Origin: Candidatus Cloacimonadota bacterium | GTDB lineage: Bacteria > Cloacimonadota > Cloacimonadia > Cloacimonadales > Cloacimonadaceae | Assembly (NCBI GenBank): GCA_017995495.1 | Contig: JAGOIS010000021.1 | Span: forward strand, 1 to 13,594 | Direction of reading: 5' to 3' | Length of the DNA stretch: 13,594 nt | In this document: in pieces, positions 7,308 to 13,504 of the stretch | Numbering within the stretch: the first letter of the stretch is position 1 | Layout of the letters: each line of letters begins with the position of its first letter | Program-made: the position numbers and the translations under genes | Notes under the pieces: generated by a model | The model's input: the letters and a program-made list of their open reading frames with translations, nothing else | The model's database searches: none | Told to the model about the DNA's origin: nothing

Positions 7308-7655
7308 TCATTTGAGGATCAATGTTTTTTTGGTTGAAGTATAACGCCCCTGATAGACCACCACTTCATACTCGCCGACAGGAGCAAGCTTGCCGTCTTC
7401 GTCTGTTCCTTCCCAGCGTAATACCAGGTTTTGGTCCGCCGAACCAGTGAACAGGGTCTTGACCACTTGCCGGGCGGAATTCTCTATGGTGACGCGGATC
7501 TCAGCCCGATAACCGAGGACTACGGTGATCTCGGCGAACTGGGTCATGGGATTGGGACTGATCTCGATCGTTTTGGTGGCCCTCGTTTCCTGGGCAGACA
7601 AGGCGCTCAGCATCATAATGCCGATCAAGGCCATAATAATCGCTGCCTTTTTCAT
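7308..7655 (-). CDS. Small secreted protein made of one FlgD-Ig-like domain
   Basis: A 115-residue protein with a clear Sec signal peptide (residues 1-21, KKAAIIMALIGIMMLSALSAQ). About 90 residues follow with the FlgD-Ig-like/type IX sorting-domain pattern: 'ISPNPMTQFAEITVVL', 'EIRVTIENSARQVVKTLFTG', 'NLVLRWEGTDEDGKLAPVGEYEVVVYQG' and a terminal 'TKKTLILK'. These correspond to the strands P-N-P..., I-x-N..G-x-V, W-x-G-x-D-x-x-G-x-x-x-x-x-G-x-Y and the closing K-K strand. In FCB bacteria this domain is normally the C-terminal tail of a larger secreted protein; here it stands alone. The start is supported by AAGGAGA upstream of the ATG. It follows the ROK kinase by 63 nt without a visible terminator, so co-transcription is likely. 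Its function is unknown; an envelope or extracellular location is inferred. Confidence 0.85.
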   Translation of the reverse strand: MKKAAIIMALIGIMMLSALSAQETRATKTIEISPNPMTQFAEITVVLGYRAEIRVTIENSARQVVKTLFTGSADQNLVLRWEGTDEDGKLAPVGEYEVVVYQGRYTSTKKTLILK

Positions 7656-7718
7656 GATTGACTCTCCTTAAAACATGATGCTGTTCTGAATTGCAAGATT
7701 TGTTCCCAAAGCAGGGGA

Positions 7719-8645
7719 TTAGCTGGTTGAGGCCAGGACCACGGCGCCCAAAACCCCAGCCCGGTTGCCTTCCAGGGCTGGTTCCAGAGAAGTGCTGGCC
7801 GCGTTCAAGGGCGGAAGGTAGCCGCGCACTGCCTGCTCCAGGGCCTGCCCGTCGTACAGCCCGCCTTCCATGGCGCCGCCCCCGATCACCACTACATCCG
7901 GATCCAGGATCACCACCAAATCTGATATTCCTCTGGCCAGGATGTCCTCACCTGCGTGGATAATTCTCTCCGCGGCCGGGTCAGAACGGCTGAGGCTCAG
8001 CAGATCGGACAGGCCGGAACTGCTGTTGATGCGTTCTCCGGCTTCAGGCAAAGCCTGCATCCGGCGCCGGATCCCTTCCACGGAGGCATAGGCTTCCAAG
8101 CAACCCTTTCTGCCGCAGGAACATGGCTCTCCCTGGGGCACGCTGGTGACGTGTCCCAGCTCGAGGGCGAATCCGTGGGCCCCGTGATAGATCCGGCCGT
8201 CCTGCACGTAACCGCAGCCGATGCCGCTGCCAACTGTGATTCCCAACACTTTGCCTCGCGAGCCCCGCAGCCAGGCCTCCGCCAGGCACATGAGGTTGGC
8301 GTCGTTGTCGTGGAAAACCGGCACCTGCAGTTCAGGCGGGATCAGTTCGCCGGGATTGACGTCCACCCAAAAAGGCAGGTTGGGATTCACTCCCACTATC
8401 CTTCCTGAGCTCCGGTCAATGGTGCCGGGGGTGCCGATGCCGATCGCGCCGATGTTTTCCCAGCCCACTTCCCGGCCGCATTGCTCCAGGATCCGGTGGA
8501 TGGTTTGGGAGAGATGAAAGAGGGATTTGTGGCTGAGTTCGAATTTGCTGCAGTATTGTAAACCAGATTGACAGTTGCCCCAGCCAAATTTGACGCTGGA
8601 GCCGCCAATATCCATTCCGAGGTGCAATTTATCGCTTGTTGACAT
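7719..8645 (-). CDS. ROK-family sugar kinase (glucokinase-like)
   Basis: A complete 308-residue ROK protein. It has the N-terminal phosphate-binding DIGGSSVKFG (12-21), IGIGTPGTID (68-77), and the catalytic Asp in NDAN (D115). GSGIGCGYV (139-147) is followed by the ROK zinc site, with ELGH (H165) and CSCGRKGCLE (C175, C177, C182). The family includes glucokinase, N-acetylglucosamine and N-acetylmannosamine kinases, and repressors. No helix-turn-helix precedes the kinase domain, so it is a kinase rather than a regulator. The sugar cannot be fixed; glucokinase is the default. The ATG at 8645 has no Shine-Dalgarno sequence and lies only 10 nt after the encoded CCA of tRNA-His, so it is probably read from the tRNA transcript as a nearly leaderless message. 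An alternative ATG at 8615 would cut close to the phosphate loop and is less likely. Confidence 0.92.
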   Translation of the reverse strand: MSTSDKLHLGMDIGGSSVKFGWGNCQSGLQYCSKFELSHKSLFHLSQTIHRILEQCGREVGWENIGAIGIGTPGTIDRSSGRIVGVNPNLPFWVDVNPGELIPPELQVPVFHDNDANLMCLAEAWLRGSRGKVLGITVGSGIGCGYVQDGRIYHGAHGFALELGHVTSVPQGEPCSCGRKGCLEAYASVEGIRRRMQALPEAGERINSSSGLSDLLSLSRSDPAAERIIHAGEDILARGISDLVVILDPDVVVIGGGAMEGGLYDGQALEQAVRGYLPPLNAASTSLEPALEGNRAGVLGAVVLASTS

Positions 8646-8655
8646 ATTTCGAAGG

Positions 8656-8731
8656 TGGGGTGGGTGATGGGAGTCGAACCCACAACGCCCGGAACCACAA
8701 TCCGGTGCTCTGCCATTGAACTACACCCACC
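8656..8731 (-). tRNA. tRNA-His (anticodon GTG)
   Basis: A complete cloverleaf on the minus strand. The acceptor stem is GTGGGTG/CACCCAC (8724-8730 with 8660-8666), and the anticodon loop TTGTGGT sits on a perfect CCGGA/TCCGG stem. The histidine hallmarks are present: a G at position -1 (8731) opposite discriminator C73 (8659). CCA is encoded at 8658-8656. The ROK kinase start codon follows 10 nt later. Confidence 0.97.
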
Positions 8732-8767
8732 ACGCAAAGGATCGATGTATCTATGCTTGATATAATC

Positions 8768-8844
8768 TGGCACGCCAGAAGGGATTCGAACCCCTGACCC
8801 GCAGCTTAGAAGGCTGCTGCTCTATCCGACTGAGCTACTGGCGC
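8768..8844 (-). tRNA. tRNA-Arg (anticodon TCT)
   Basis: A complete cloverleaf. The acceptor stem is GCGCCAG/CTGGCGT (one G-T pair at 1-72), the D arm contains AGTCGGATA, and the anticodon stem GCAGC/GCTGC holds loop CTTCTAA with anticodon TCT, which reads AGA and AGG. The T loop is TTCGAAT, the discriminator is G, and CCA is encoded. It lies 10 nt after the preceding tRNA across a T8 tract. Confidence 0.97.
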
Positions 8845-8854
8845 CAAAAAAAAC

Positions 8855-8931
8855 TGGTAGCGGCGCAGGGATTTGAACCCCGGACCTGCGGATTATGATT
8901 CCGACGCTCTAACCAGCTGAGCTACACCGCC
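8855..8931 (-). tRNA. tRNA with anticodon CAT, probably elongator Met
   Basis: A cloverleaf with acceptor GGCGGTG/CGCCGCT, D arm GCTC/GAGC, anticodon loop ATCATAA (anticodon CAT), T loop TTCAAAT, discriminator A and encoded CCA. A CAT anticodon can be elongator Met or lysidine-modified Ile2. The body 'AGCGTCGGAATCATAATCCG' resembles elongator Met tRNAs of Bacteroidota, so I prefer Met; Ile2 is not excluded. Position 27-43 is a U-C mismatch at the base of the anticodon stem. Confidence 0.88.
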
Positions 8932-8945
8932 ACAAGTCTTAACGT

Positions 8946-8973
8946 AAAATCCGGCGACGAGCGCCGGCATTTT
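8946..8973 (-). terminator. Terminator-like hairpin between the two CAT tRNAs
   Basis: CCGGCG (8951-8956) and CGCCGG (8962-8967) flank the 5-nt loop ACGAG. AAAAT/ATTTT can extend the stem past one bulged base. On the minus strand the hairpin is followed by ATTTTACG, a short T-tract. It could partly terminate or attenuate transcription after the initiator tRNA, or simply be a processing spacer. Confidence 0.4.
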
Positions 8974-8979
8974 AAAAAA

Positions 8980-9055
<76 letters not shown>

Positions 9056-9067
9056 TCTGTTAAAGAC

Positions 9068-9096
9068 CACGAAATTTCCAAGCCATATCCTGTCAA
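9068..9096 (-). promoter_or_regulatory. Possible promoter of the tRNA cluster
   Basis: On the minus strand a perfect TTGACA (9091-9096) lies 35 nt before the 5' end of tRNA-fMet, the right place for a promoter starting a few nt upstream of the tRNA. The -10 region is poor: TTCGTG at 17-nt spacing or TTTCGT at 16. It shares TTGACA-N20-GTGG with the region upstream of rpmH. Confidence 0.4.
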
Positions 9097-9211
9097 GAGG
9101 TTTTTCGCGGCTCCAGCGCGGAACACAGGCGCCCAGAAAAGTCCTTTACAGAAAGAGGCCCTGCCGCGGAGATGGTTTCATCAAGAAAACACCAGCCACA
9201 AGGAGAGTGTC

Positions 9212-9493
9212 ATGCTGAAAGTCAATGAGTATTTTGAAGGCCGGGTGAAGTCCATCGCCCTCGAAAATAACGAGGGAAACTCCACCCTGGGAGTGATGGA
9301 CTGCGGCGAATATGAGTTCGGCACCAGCACGGTGGAGCATATGACCGTGATCTCGGGCCTGTTGAGAGTGCTGCTGCCCGGTGCCGCTGAGTGGAAGGAC
9401 TATGGGGCGGGCGAGACCTTCGTAGTTCCCGCCAACCAGAAATTCCAGCTCAAGGTGGACCGGCAGACCGCTTATCACTGCAGATACGAATAA
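9212..9493 (+). CDS. ppnP: Pyrimidine/purine nucleoside phosphorylase PpnP (YaiE family)
   Basis: A 93-residue protein that matches E. coli PpnP/YaiE (about 94 residues) along its length: MLKVNEYFEGRVKSI at the N-terminus, LGVMDCGEYEFGTSTVEHMTVISG in the middle, VLLPGAAEW and the YHCRYE end. The family is a single-domain cupin that splits nucleosides with phosphate to free base and ribose 1-phosphate, in the cytoplasm. The ATG at 9212 is chosen because AAGGAG sits 6 nt upstream; the frame stays open to 9020, but that extension would overlap tRNA-fMet. It is the only convincing plus-strand gene here, diverging from the tRNA cluster and converging on the lactonase-like gene. I see no clear promoter in the 156-nt gap upstream. 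Nucleoside salvage is inferred from family knowledge. Confidence 0.93.
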   Translation: MLKVNEYFEGRVKSIALENNEGNSTLGVMDCGEYEFGTSTVEHMTVISGLLRVLLPGAAEWKDYGAGETFVVPANQKFQLKVDRQTAYHCRYE

Positions 9494-9507
9494 TCCCTGA
9501 AAATGGC

Positions 9508-9537
9508 ATGGCCGGCTGAGTTGATCAGGCCGGCCAT
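9508..9537. terminator. Hairpin between the convergent ppnP and lactonase-like genes
   Basis: ATGGCCGGCTGA (9508-9519) pairs with TCAGGCCGGCCAT (9525-9537) across a 5-nt loop with one bulged G. It lies 14 nt after the ppnP stop and 22 nt beyond the stop of the convergent minus-strand gene. Short T runs flank both sides (AATTT on plus, ATTTT on minus), so it probably acts as a bidirectional terminator. Confidence 0.7.
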
Positions 9538-9559
9538 AATTTGGGCGTTGGGGGGGGGA

Positions 9560-10366
9560 TTACAGTTTCAGATCCACCGCGTCCACTTCCCAGCGGTTCA
9601 GGTCGTGGTTGAGCAAGAGGGCGCCGTTTTGCTCTTTCAGGCGGGTATAGATATATTGCTTGGCCTTGAAAGTGTCTTCGCGGCAGACGTCATAGGCTGA
9701 GGTGACAGCCACGGCGGTGTGGAACATGGTGGGGATGATGTCCGCGGCATAGATGTGGAACCCCGCCGCGGAATCGATCTCAACGATCTGGCTGCCGGCG
9801 GTGTGCCCGCCTGTTTTTACCAAGGTCACGCCCGGCGCGATTTCCCGGTCGCCCTCGATCAGTTCCTGTCTTCCGCGTTCTTCCAACAGGGCCAGTTGCT
9901 GTGCAAAGTTGTAGGCCGCGCGATTCAGGCCGTCTGGGTTTTTGGCGATCTCCCACTCCTGCTTCTGGATCCAGTGCCTGGCTTGGGGAAAGGTGAGCGC
10001 GTCGTGGTCACCGAAGCCTGTGATGATGCCGCCGGCGTGGTCGAAGTGCAGATGGGTGAGCACCACATCGGTCACATCGCGGTCGCGGATGCCCAGCTCA
10101 GCCAGCGAGGCCGGCAGCAGAAAGGCCGAGGGCCGGTAGATATCACGCTGTTTCTCGGAAAGGCGGTTGCCGAGCCCGGTATCCACCAGGATCACGCGCC
10201 CCCCTGTTTTGATCAGCAGCAGGTTCAGGGCCAGGTTTTTGCGGTGCCGCTCATCGGTCGGCACCCGTTTTCCCCAGATGGCGCGGGGCAAAACGCCCAG
10301 CATGGCGCCACCGTCGGTCCAGTAGTTGCCCGCGTTGATCTTGTGCAGACTGAGCTCTGGTTTCAC
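9560..10366 (-). CDS. Metallo-beta-lactamase-fold hydrolase, YtnP-like lactonase family
   Basis: A 268-residue MBL-fold protein with all zinc-binding motifs: THLHFDH (H105, H107, D109, H110), TGGHTAGS (H188), YAAD (D209) and LNHD (H254). The N-terminal signature DGGAMLGVLPRAIWGKRVPTDE (18-39) is characteristic of the group that includes the quorum-quenching lactonase YtnP. The enzyme should be a cytoplasmic di-metal hydrolase acting on a lactone or ester; the substrate is not known. It starts with GTG, and this GTGA overlaps the TGA of jag, so the two are translationally coupled and it is the last gene of the rpmH-rnpA-yidD-yidC-jag operon. In many bacteria the gene after jag is mnmE, so this partner is unexpected. 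A C9 run follows the stop codon at once. Confidence 0.9.
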   Translation of the reverse strand: MKPELSLHKINAGNYWTDGGAMLGVLPRAIWGKRVPTDERHRKNLALNLLLIKTGGRVILVDTGLGNRLSEKQRDIYRPSAFLLPASLAELGIRDRDVTDVVLTHLHFDHAGGIITGFGDHDALTFPQARHWIQKQEWEIAKNPDGLNRAAYNFAQQLALLEERGRQELIEGDREIAPGVTLVKTGGHTAGSQIVEIDSAAGFHIYAADIIPTMFHTAVAVTSAYDVCREDTFKAKQYIYTRLKEQNGALLLNHDLNRWEVDAVDLKL

Positions 10367-11163
10367 TGTTTGGTGCTGGTTCCGGATCTGGCGCTTTTGG
10401 GCCGGGGCCTCCGGTCGTGCCTGGGGTTCTGTTCCGGTCTGGAGCCATGTTCCGGCCCGGCTTTCGGGGTTGGTTTCCGGTTTTTGGGGAGGGCCGGGTT
10501 TTCCTTGCCGCCCTGGGCTTGGGAGAGCGCTTCGCTCTCTTTTTGCTTGGAGGAAAAGATCACGATCCGCTTCATTTCGCCTTCGCCAATGGTGAGGGTG
10601 CGCAGTCCCCGGTCGCGCTCGATATGGCGGTGGATCACCCGCCGGTCTGTGGAGTTCAGGGGTTCGAGGGTTTGGGGCTTGCCCTGTTCCCGCACTTTCT
10701 TGATGAGGGGCTGAAACTGTCTCAAAAACTGCGCTTCGCGGCGTTCGCGGTAACCGTCCACGTCCAGGAAGATCCGGTCCAGGTCACGTTCGGTCTCGTA
10801 AACGCGGTTGACCAAGAATTGCAGCGTTTCCAGCATATAGCCGTTTTTGCCGATCAGCAGGCCGCTGTCCTCGCTGCCCCTGATCTCCAGATAGACCGTC
10901 TTGCCTTCCGTTTTGGTGAGCACCTGGTTGAAGGGAATGCCCATTCTGTTCAGCAGTTGGCTGAGAAAGTTGGCGGCGCGCTCTCCGATCGTGGGAAGCT
11001 CGAAACGCACTATGGCTGTTTTGTTGGCGAAGAGGCCAAACAAGCCTTTGGAGGGTTTTTTCACGATGTCATATTTCAGTTCCCAGTCCTTGATCCGGTG
11101 CTCGCCGCGAAAGGCGGCGATGATCGCTTCGATGCTGGTTCCGGTTTTTTCGATTGAGGTCAT
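10363..11163 (-). CDS. jag: Jag/KhpB RNA-binding protein with basic tail
   Basis: A 266-residue protein with the Jag domain order. The N-terminal Jag domain (1-55) carries KKPSKGLFGLFANKTAIVRF. The KH domain (about 80-135) has the GxxG loop LIGKNGY (G105, G108). The R3H domain (about 140-205) has R174-x3-H178 in DRRVIHRHIERDRG. The family binds RNA, is associated with YidC/SpoIIIJ, and affects cell elongation in Gram-positives. Residues 206-266 form a disordered, Pro-, Lys- and Arg-rich tail beyond the usual end of R3H, perhaps an extra RNA or ribosome contact (inference). Its ATG overlaps the yidC stop by one base (TAATG), and its stop overlaps the next start (GTGA), so translation is coupled on both sides. 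Confidence 0.94.
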   Translation of the reverse strand: MTSIEKTGTSIEAIIAAFRGEHRIKDWELKYDIVKKPSKGLFGLFANKTAIVRFELPTIGERAANFLSQLLNRMGIPFNQVLTKTEGKTVYLEIRGSEDSGLLIGKNGYMLETLQFLVNRVYETERDLDRIFLDVDGYRERREAQFLRQFQPLIKKVREQGKPQTLEPLNSTDRRVIHRHIERDRGLRTLTIGEGEMKRIVIFSSKQKESEALSQAQGGKENPALPKNRKPTPKAGPEHGSRPEQNPRHDRRPRPKSARSGTSTKQ

Positions 11164-12803
11164 TAAGCTGTTTCCTTTTGTTTAAGACGTTTTTGCGTGT
11201 AGTATTGGTGGGCCACGCTGAGAATGTTGAACACGGTGTAATAGAGCACCAATCCGGAGGGCAGTCCCCTGAAAATGAAGAACATCATGATGGGCATCAG
11301 CCAGGTCATCATCTTGGTGCTTTGCTGCATGGCCTGCTGTTTTTCATCCATCTTGGCCAGCGCTTCCTTGGAGGGGCGGGTCATCAGGCTTTGGATGATC
11401 ATGAAGATCGCCATGATGATGGGCAGCACCAAATAGGGATCGGGTTCCGAAAGGTCTTGCAGCCAGCCCACGAATTTGGCGTTGCGCATGTCCAGGGTGG
11501 AGCGAAGGGCATTGTAGAGCGCGATGAAGATGGGCATCTGCAACAGCAGCGGAAGGCAGCCGGACATGGGGCTGGCGCCGGCCTCCTTGTAGAGTTTGGA
11601 AAGTTCCTGCTGCATTTGCTGGGGATTGCTCTTGTACTTGGTTTGGATCTCCTGCACCTGGGGCTGGATGCGCTGCATTTTGAGGTTGGCGTCCATGCTT
11701 TTTTTGGTGAGAGGATGCAGCACGATCTTCAGGATCAGCGAGAAGATGATGATCACCACCCCGTAGTTCGGGATGAAGCTGTGCAGGAGTTTCAGCAGCC
11801 AGGCTATGGCGTTGGAAAGCCAGCGCAGCCAGCCCGGTCCGCGTTCCGGGATCAGTTCCAGCTTGGATTCCGGGTAGCTTTTCATCAGGTCGTAATCCGC
11901 CGGTCCGGCATAGATGAGGAATTGCTGCTGCCAGTTTTGGGAGGGGCTGCGATCGCGCGAATCGAACACGATGGCCGGATTGCCTGTATCCCTGGCGGCA
12001 GAGGCGCTGTAATGGCTGGTGAGGACTGTGCCTGTTTCCTGGATGGCCACGGTGAAATACTTGGTGCGCAGGGCCGCCCACTTGAAGGAACTCAGGTCAC
12101 CCTGGGGCGGTTCCTTCTTGATCTTGGCCAGATTCAGCTTGGCCAGGGCGTTTTCGCTGAAGAGCAGCAGTTTGTAATCCTGGTCTTTGTAGCGGGGCTT
12201 GATCTTTTCGCTGTCCGCGATGCCGGCGGAAAAGTCGTAGGCAATTCCGTAAACTGGCTCAGGACTGCTTACTGACACATCCATCAGGATGCCGTATTTG
12301 TGGTCCAGCTTGTAGGTTTTTTTCACCCACGGACTTGCCTGTTCGCCCAACCAGAAGGTCACCGCGCTGTCACTCTGCGCGTGCTGCCAGATTACGCTCT
12401 TCAAATCCAGAGGGGGTGAAGCCTGCTGATTCAACAGCGAGATCCCGGCCAGGTCCCTGTCCCGGGGAACCAGGTCCACCGGGGTGACCTTGTCCGCCCA
12501 GGAGAATTTTTTCAGCTCGATGGAGCGGATGCTGGCTCCCTCATTGCTGAATTTAACGGTGAAATTCCCGTTGGCCAGGGTCAGGGTGCGCAGGCTGTCC
12601 GCGCCGCGGATGAGGCTGTCCGGAACGGCCGCCTGGGTTGGGGCAGCCGCCTGGGCCAGGCTGGTGTCGGCCACCGGCTTGGTGGAATCCGCCGCGGTGG
12701 CTTGTTTGGGAGCGGCAGGCTGGGATTTGGGGGCAAGAAAGGTTGACCAGACAAAGAATAGAATGACAACCGCAAAGAGGGCTATGAAAGTGCGTTTATC
12801 CAC
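11163..12803 (-). CDS. yidC: Membrane protein insertase YidC
   Basis: A 546-residue YidC/Oxa1/Alb3 protein of the Gram-negative type. An N-terminal transmembrane helix (residues 6-23) leads into an Ala/Pro/Gln-rich linker (24-70). A periplasmic beta-sandwich domain follows (about 71-340), and then the conserved insertase core with its hydrophobic segments (about 350-535). The core includes NYGVVIIIFSLILKIVLHPLT, the cytoplasmic coiled region MDANLKMQRIQPQVQEIQTKY, SGCLPLLLQMPIFIALYNALR and GLPSGLVLYYTVFNILS. It inserts and folds inner-membrane proteins, alone or with SecYEG. The start is GTG at 12803, preceded by AAGGAG that overlaps the yidD stop; the nearby ATG at 12805 is in another frame. 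Nine nt separate it from yidD. A perfect DnaA box coincides with the start codon. Confidence 0.97.
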   Translation of the reverse strand: MDKRTFIALFAVVILFFVWSTFLAPKSQPAAPKQATAADSTKPVADTSLAQAAAPTQAAVPDSLIRGADSLRTLTLANGNFTVKFSNEGASIRSIELKKFSWADKVTPVDLVPRDRDLAGISLLNQQASPPLDLKSVIWQHAQSDSAVTFWLGEQASPWVKKTYKLDHKYGILMDVSVSSPEPVYGIAYDFSAGIADSEKIKPRYKDQDYKLLLFSENALAKLNLAKIKKEPPQGDLSSFKWAALRTKYFTVAIQETGTVLTSHYSASAARDTGNPAIVFDSRDRSPSQNWQQQFLIYAGPADYDLMKSYPESKLELIPERGPGWLRWLSNAIAWLLKLLHSFIPNYGVVIIIFSLILKIVLHPLTKKSMDANLKMQRIQPQVQEIQTKYKSNPQQMQQELSKLYKEAGASPMSGCLPLLLQMPIFIALYNALRSTLDMRNAKFVGWLQDLSEPDPYLVLPIIMAIFMIIQSLMTRPSKEALAKMDEKQQAMQQSTKMMTWLMPIMMFFIFRGLPSGLVLYYTVFNILSVAHQYYTQKRLKQKETA

Positions 12804-12804
12804 A
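12796..12804 (+). promoter_or_regulatory. Perfect DnaA-box sequence across the yidC start codon
   Basis: TTATCCACA, the consensus DnaA box, spans the GTG start and the next two codons of yidC (read as TGTGGATAA on the coding strand). It may simply follow from the Val-Asp-Lys coding sequence preceded by T. The neighbourhood (rpmH-rnpA-yidD-yidC) is often beside oriC, so binding is possible. Function is unproven. Confidence 0.4.
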
Positions 12805-12812
12805 TTTTCTCC

Positions 12813-13046
12813 TTAGGGAAGCGGATCGTGACCGCCCTTGCAAAAAGGATTGCAGCGCAGCACGCGCCAGGCCGAGAGGCCGAGGGCCTTGAAAAAATTG
12901 TATTTGCGGAAGGCCTGCAAACTGTATTGGCTGCAGGAAGGCTGAAAGCGGCAGACGCTGGGCAGCAGCGGCGAGATAAACCGGCGGTAGAGCGAGATCA
13001 AGCCAATGCATGGCTGGTTTGGCAGACGCGAAAGCGATCTCCTCAC
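12813..13046 (-). CDS. yidD: Membrane protein insertion efficiency factor YidD
   Basis: A 77-residue protein with the compact YidD signature: LISLYRRFISPLLPSVCRFQPSCSQYSLQAF (16-46), then a helix LSAWRVLRC (57-65) and NPFCKGGHDPLP at the C-terminus. The conserved cysteines C32, C38 and C65 are present. The family is a small amphipathic inner-membrane-associated protein that assists insertion of YidC-dependent proteins. The frame is open further upstream, but the GTG at 13046 is preferred: it overlaps the rnpA stop as GTGA and gives the usual length of 70-85 residues. It is followed 9 nt later by yidC. Confidence 0.92.
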   Translation of the reverse strand: MRRSLSRLPNQPCIGLISLYRRFISPLLPSVCRFQPSCSQYSLQAFRKYNFFKALGLSAWRVLRCNPFCKGGHDPLP

Positions 13047-13366
13047 CTGGATGGCAGTTGGGCGGTCAGTTTGTCCAACTCTGCGCATAACTCGTTCCAG
13101 CTTAGTTCGCCGGCGCCGGACCGGGCGATGAGGTTGAGCCTGAAGCCCTGTGGCAACTGGGGGCAACGCAGGCGCAGCCAGGCCTTGATCCTGCGTTTGA
13201 GAAGGTTGCGAACATGCGCCTTGCCGGTCTTTTTGCCGATGGTGATGCCCAGGGCGAATTCTTGGGGGGAAAACAGCGCCGCCGCATAGAAATGGTCACT
13301 CCGCAGAAACAGGTCGGGGGAGCTGAACTCCCGGTATTCACTGTGCTTCGTTATCCTACGAAGCAT
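13043..13366 (-). CDS. rnpA: Ribonuclease P protein component
   Basis: A 107-residue basic protein with the RnpA signature KTGKAHVRNLLKRRIKAWLR (46-65), whose RNR helix (R53, N54, K57, R58, R59) contacts the RNase P RNA. The family protein binds the catalytic RNA and the 5' leader of precursor tRNA. The N-terminal part SDHFYAAALF (23-32) and GFRLNLIARSG (74-84) fit the family beta-sheet. The ATG at 13366 lies 3 nt after the rpmH stop, so translation is probably coupled. The stop overlaps the yidD GTG. No strong Shine-Dalgarno sequence is visible. Confidence 0.95.
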   Translation of the reverse strand: MLRRITKHSEYREFSSPDLFLRSDHFYAAALFSPQEFALGITIGKKTGKAHVRNLLKRRIKAWLRLRCPQLPQGFRLNLIARSGAGELSWNELCAELDKLTAQLPSR

Positions 13367-13369
13367 GGC

Positions 13370-13504
13370 TCATACGCTGAGGGTTTTTCTCCCTTTGGCG
13401 CGGCGGCGGGCAAGCAGCTTGCGGCCATTGCGGGTGGCCATGCGGCTGCGGAAACCGTGGGTGTTCTTGCGGGAACGGTTGGAGGGCTGGTAAGTCCTTT
13501 TCAT
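13370..13504 (-). CDS. rpmH: 50S ribosomal protein L34
   Basis: A 44-residue, strongly basic protein matching L34 end to end: [20 protein letters not shown], then [20 protein letters not shown] and a TLSV end. L34 is a 23S rRNA-binding protein of the large subunit. The start is supported by AAGGAG upstream of the ATG at 13504. It is the first gene of the operon, and dnaA or the origin often lies on the other side of it, which here is just outside the window. Confidence 0.98.
   Translation of the reverse strand: MKRTYQPSNRSRKNTHGFRSRMATRNGRKLLARRRAKGRKTLSV

Noticed and set aside
12796..13011. Minus-strand 71-codon frame overlapping yidD
   Set aside because: It is a shifted frame of the yidD coding region. 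The yidD frame carries the family signature.
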